Shown here one piece after another: positions 63,550 to 64,000 of a DNA stretch of 64,000 bases. Position numbers and translations under genes: made by a program. Location: assembly GCA_965248335.1 (NCBI GenBank), contig CBDFIY010000003.1, forward strand, positions 2,294,001-2,358,000. The letters are read 5' to 3'. Position 1 is the stretch's first letter; every line of letters starts with the position of its first letter. A model generated the notes under the pieces. It was given only the letters and a program-made list of their open reading frames with translations, was not told the origin of the DNA and did no database searches. This DNA comes from CAKMZU01 sp965248335. Its GTDB lineage: Bacteria; Pseudomonadota; Gammaproteobacteria; Pseudomonadales; DT-91.

Positions 63550-64000
63550 TTACCCATAAGCCTCAGCCATCGTAAGGAACTTATATGGCATTGGAGGCGT
63601 TTTTAGCGCTACGGACATAAACCGCGGAAGCAATGCCTTCAAATTAAAACGACGATTAAAGCGATAACAAAACTCAGCCAGGTATCGTGGCAAATGCCTT
63701 GGGCTAATGGAATGATAAGCGCCATGCATAGACGTTTTGATGTTGCCGATTATTGTGTTAACCCACTTAAACTCTTCGAGGTTAACGCAATCAGGCCCAC
63801 CACCAGTGACAAATTTGTTGTGGGTACAATTAGCGTCTTTGATGGCATTAAAGCAAGCAAGGCCATCAGAAATCACAGTGCTTCCTTCCTTTACATGCCT
63901 CTTGGCCCATCGCTTTATCTCATTAAGCGTAAACCCCTCAACGACATTCATATTCATGCTAATTGGCTTACCCTCATCATCAAGAGAAACCGCTGTGATG
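63550..64000 (-). CDS. IS1595-family transposase, C-terminal part, cut by the window edge
   Basis: The frame is open to the window edge and reads TAVSLDDEGKPISMNMNVVE, then FTLNEIKRWAKRHVKEGSTV, ISDGLACFNAIKDANCTHNK, GGPDCVNLEEFKWVNTIIGN and SMHGAYHSISPRHLPRYLAE, FCYRFNRRF. This is the C-terminal half of an ISXO2-like (IS1595) DDE transposase, with the second catalytic Asp in VISDGLACF and the late Asn/His/Glu-type region in the WVNTIIGN to HGAYHSI block. The N-terminal zinc ribbon and first Asp lie beyond the window. A stop at 63550 and the C-terminal FCYRFNRRF block are normal. Confidence 0.9.
   Translation of the reverse strand, partial: ITAVSLDDEGKPISMNMNVVEGFTLNEIKRWAKRHVKEGSTVISDGLACFNAIKDANCTHNKFVTGGGPDCVNLEEFKWVNTIIGNIKTSMHGAYHSISPRHLPRYLAEFCYRFNRRFNLKALLPRFMSVALKTPPMPYKFLTMAEAYG

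Overview
The window looks like chromosomal DNA of a marine gammaproteobacterium. It is moderately AT-rich and carries a bacterial polyunsaturated fatty acid (PUFA) synthase cluster, a long cobalamin operon behind a B12 riboswitch, a single alginate lyase, and many insertion sequences with small palindromic relatives. I cannot name the genus from sequence alone.

Layout. (1) 1-2,400 is a mobile-element nest: an IS630-type element cut off at the left edge, interrupted by an ISAs1-type element with a visible 10-bp target duplication, then a small palindromic element. (2) 2,545-4,034 is a thiolase-like gene whose start lies out of frame across a run of eight G. (3) 4,574-23,097 is the PUFA block: pfaA, pfaB, pfaC and pfaD on the minus strand, the phosphopantetheinyl transferase pfaE divergent on the plus strand, and a convergent alpha/beta hydrolase. 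(4) 23,526-25,225 is an IS3-type element. (5) 25,410-34,477 is a five-gene plus-strand operon of circularly permuted ATP-grasp, alpha-E, transglutaminase and DUF2126 proteins, predicted to make or modify an unknown peptide. (6) 34,500-35,679 is decayed DNA: an 8-bp microsatellite, an amidase remnant and a frameshifted secreted protein. (7) 35,720-47,545 is a 12-gene cobalamin operon on the minus strand with overlapping genes, from a ChlI/ChlD-type chelatase ATPase to cobM, preceded by a cobalamin riboswitch. (8) 47,678-58,806 is a mixed set: a YbaN-like membrane protein, PL5 alginate lyase, esterase, TPR protein, two SDRs, acyl-CoA ligase, CurA-type reductase, an unidentified beta-rich protein and a glycosyltransferase. 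(9) 59,006-64,000 is again mobile: an intact IS630-type element, an IS200-type relic split by a palindromic element, a secreted protein built from about 34 copies of a 15-residue repeat, and an IS1595-type transposase running off the right edge.

How the parts relate. PfaA-D form the iterative synthase, and PfaE loads phosphopantetheine onto the four ACP domains of PfaA. The cobalamin genes encode ring contraction and methylation from sirohydrochlorin (CbiX) to adenosylated cobyrinic acid diamide (CobB, CobO). The late nucleotide-loop genes and a CobN subunit are not in this window. The five palindromic elements share their ends with the IS630-type element, so they look like MITEs mobilised by its transposase. 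The least understood loci are the ATP-grasp/transglutaminase operon and the 15-residue-repeat protein.
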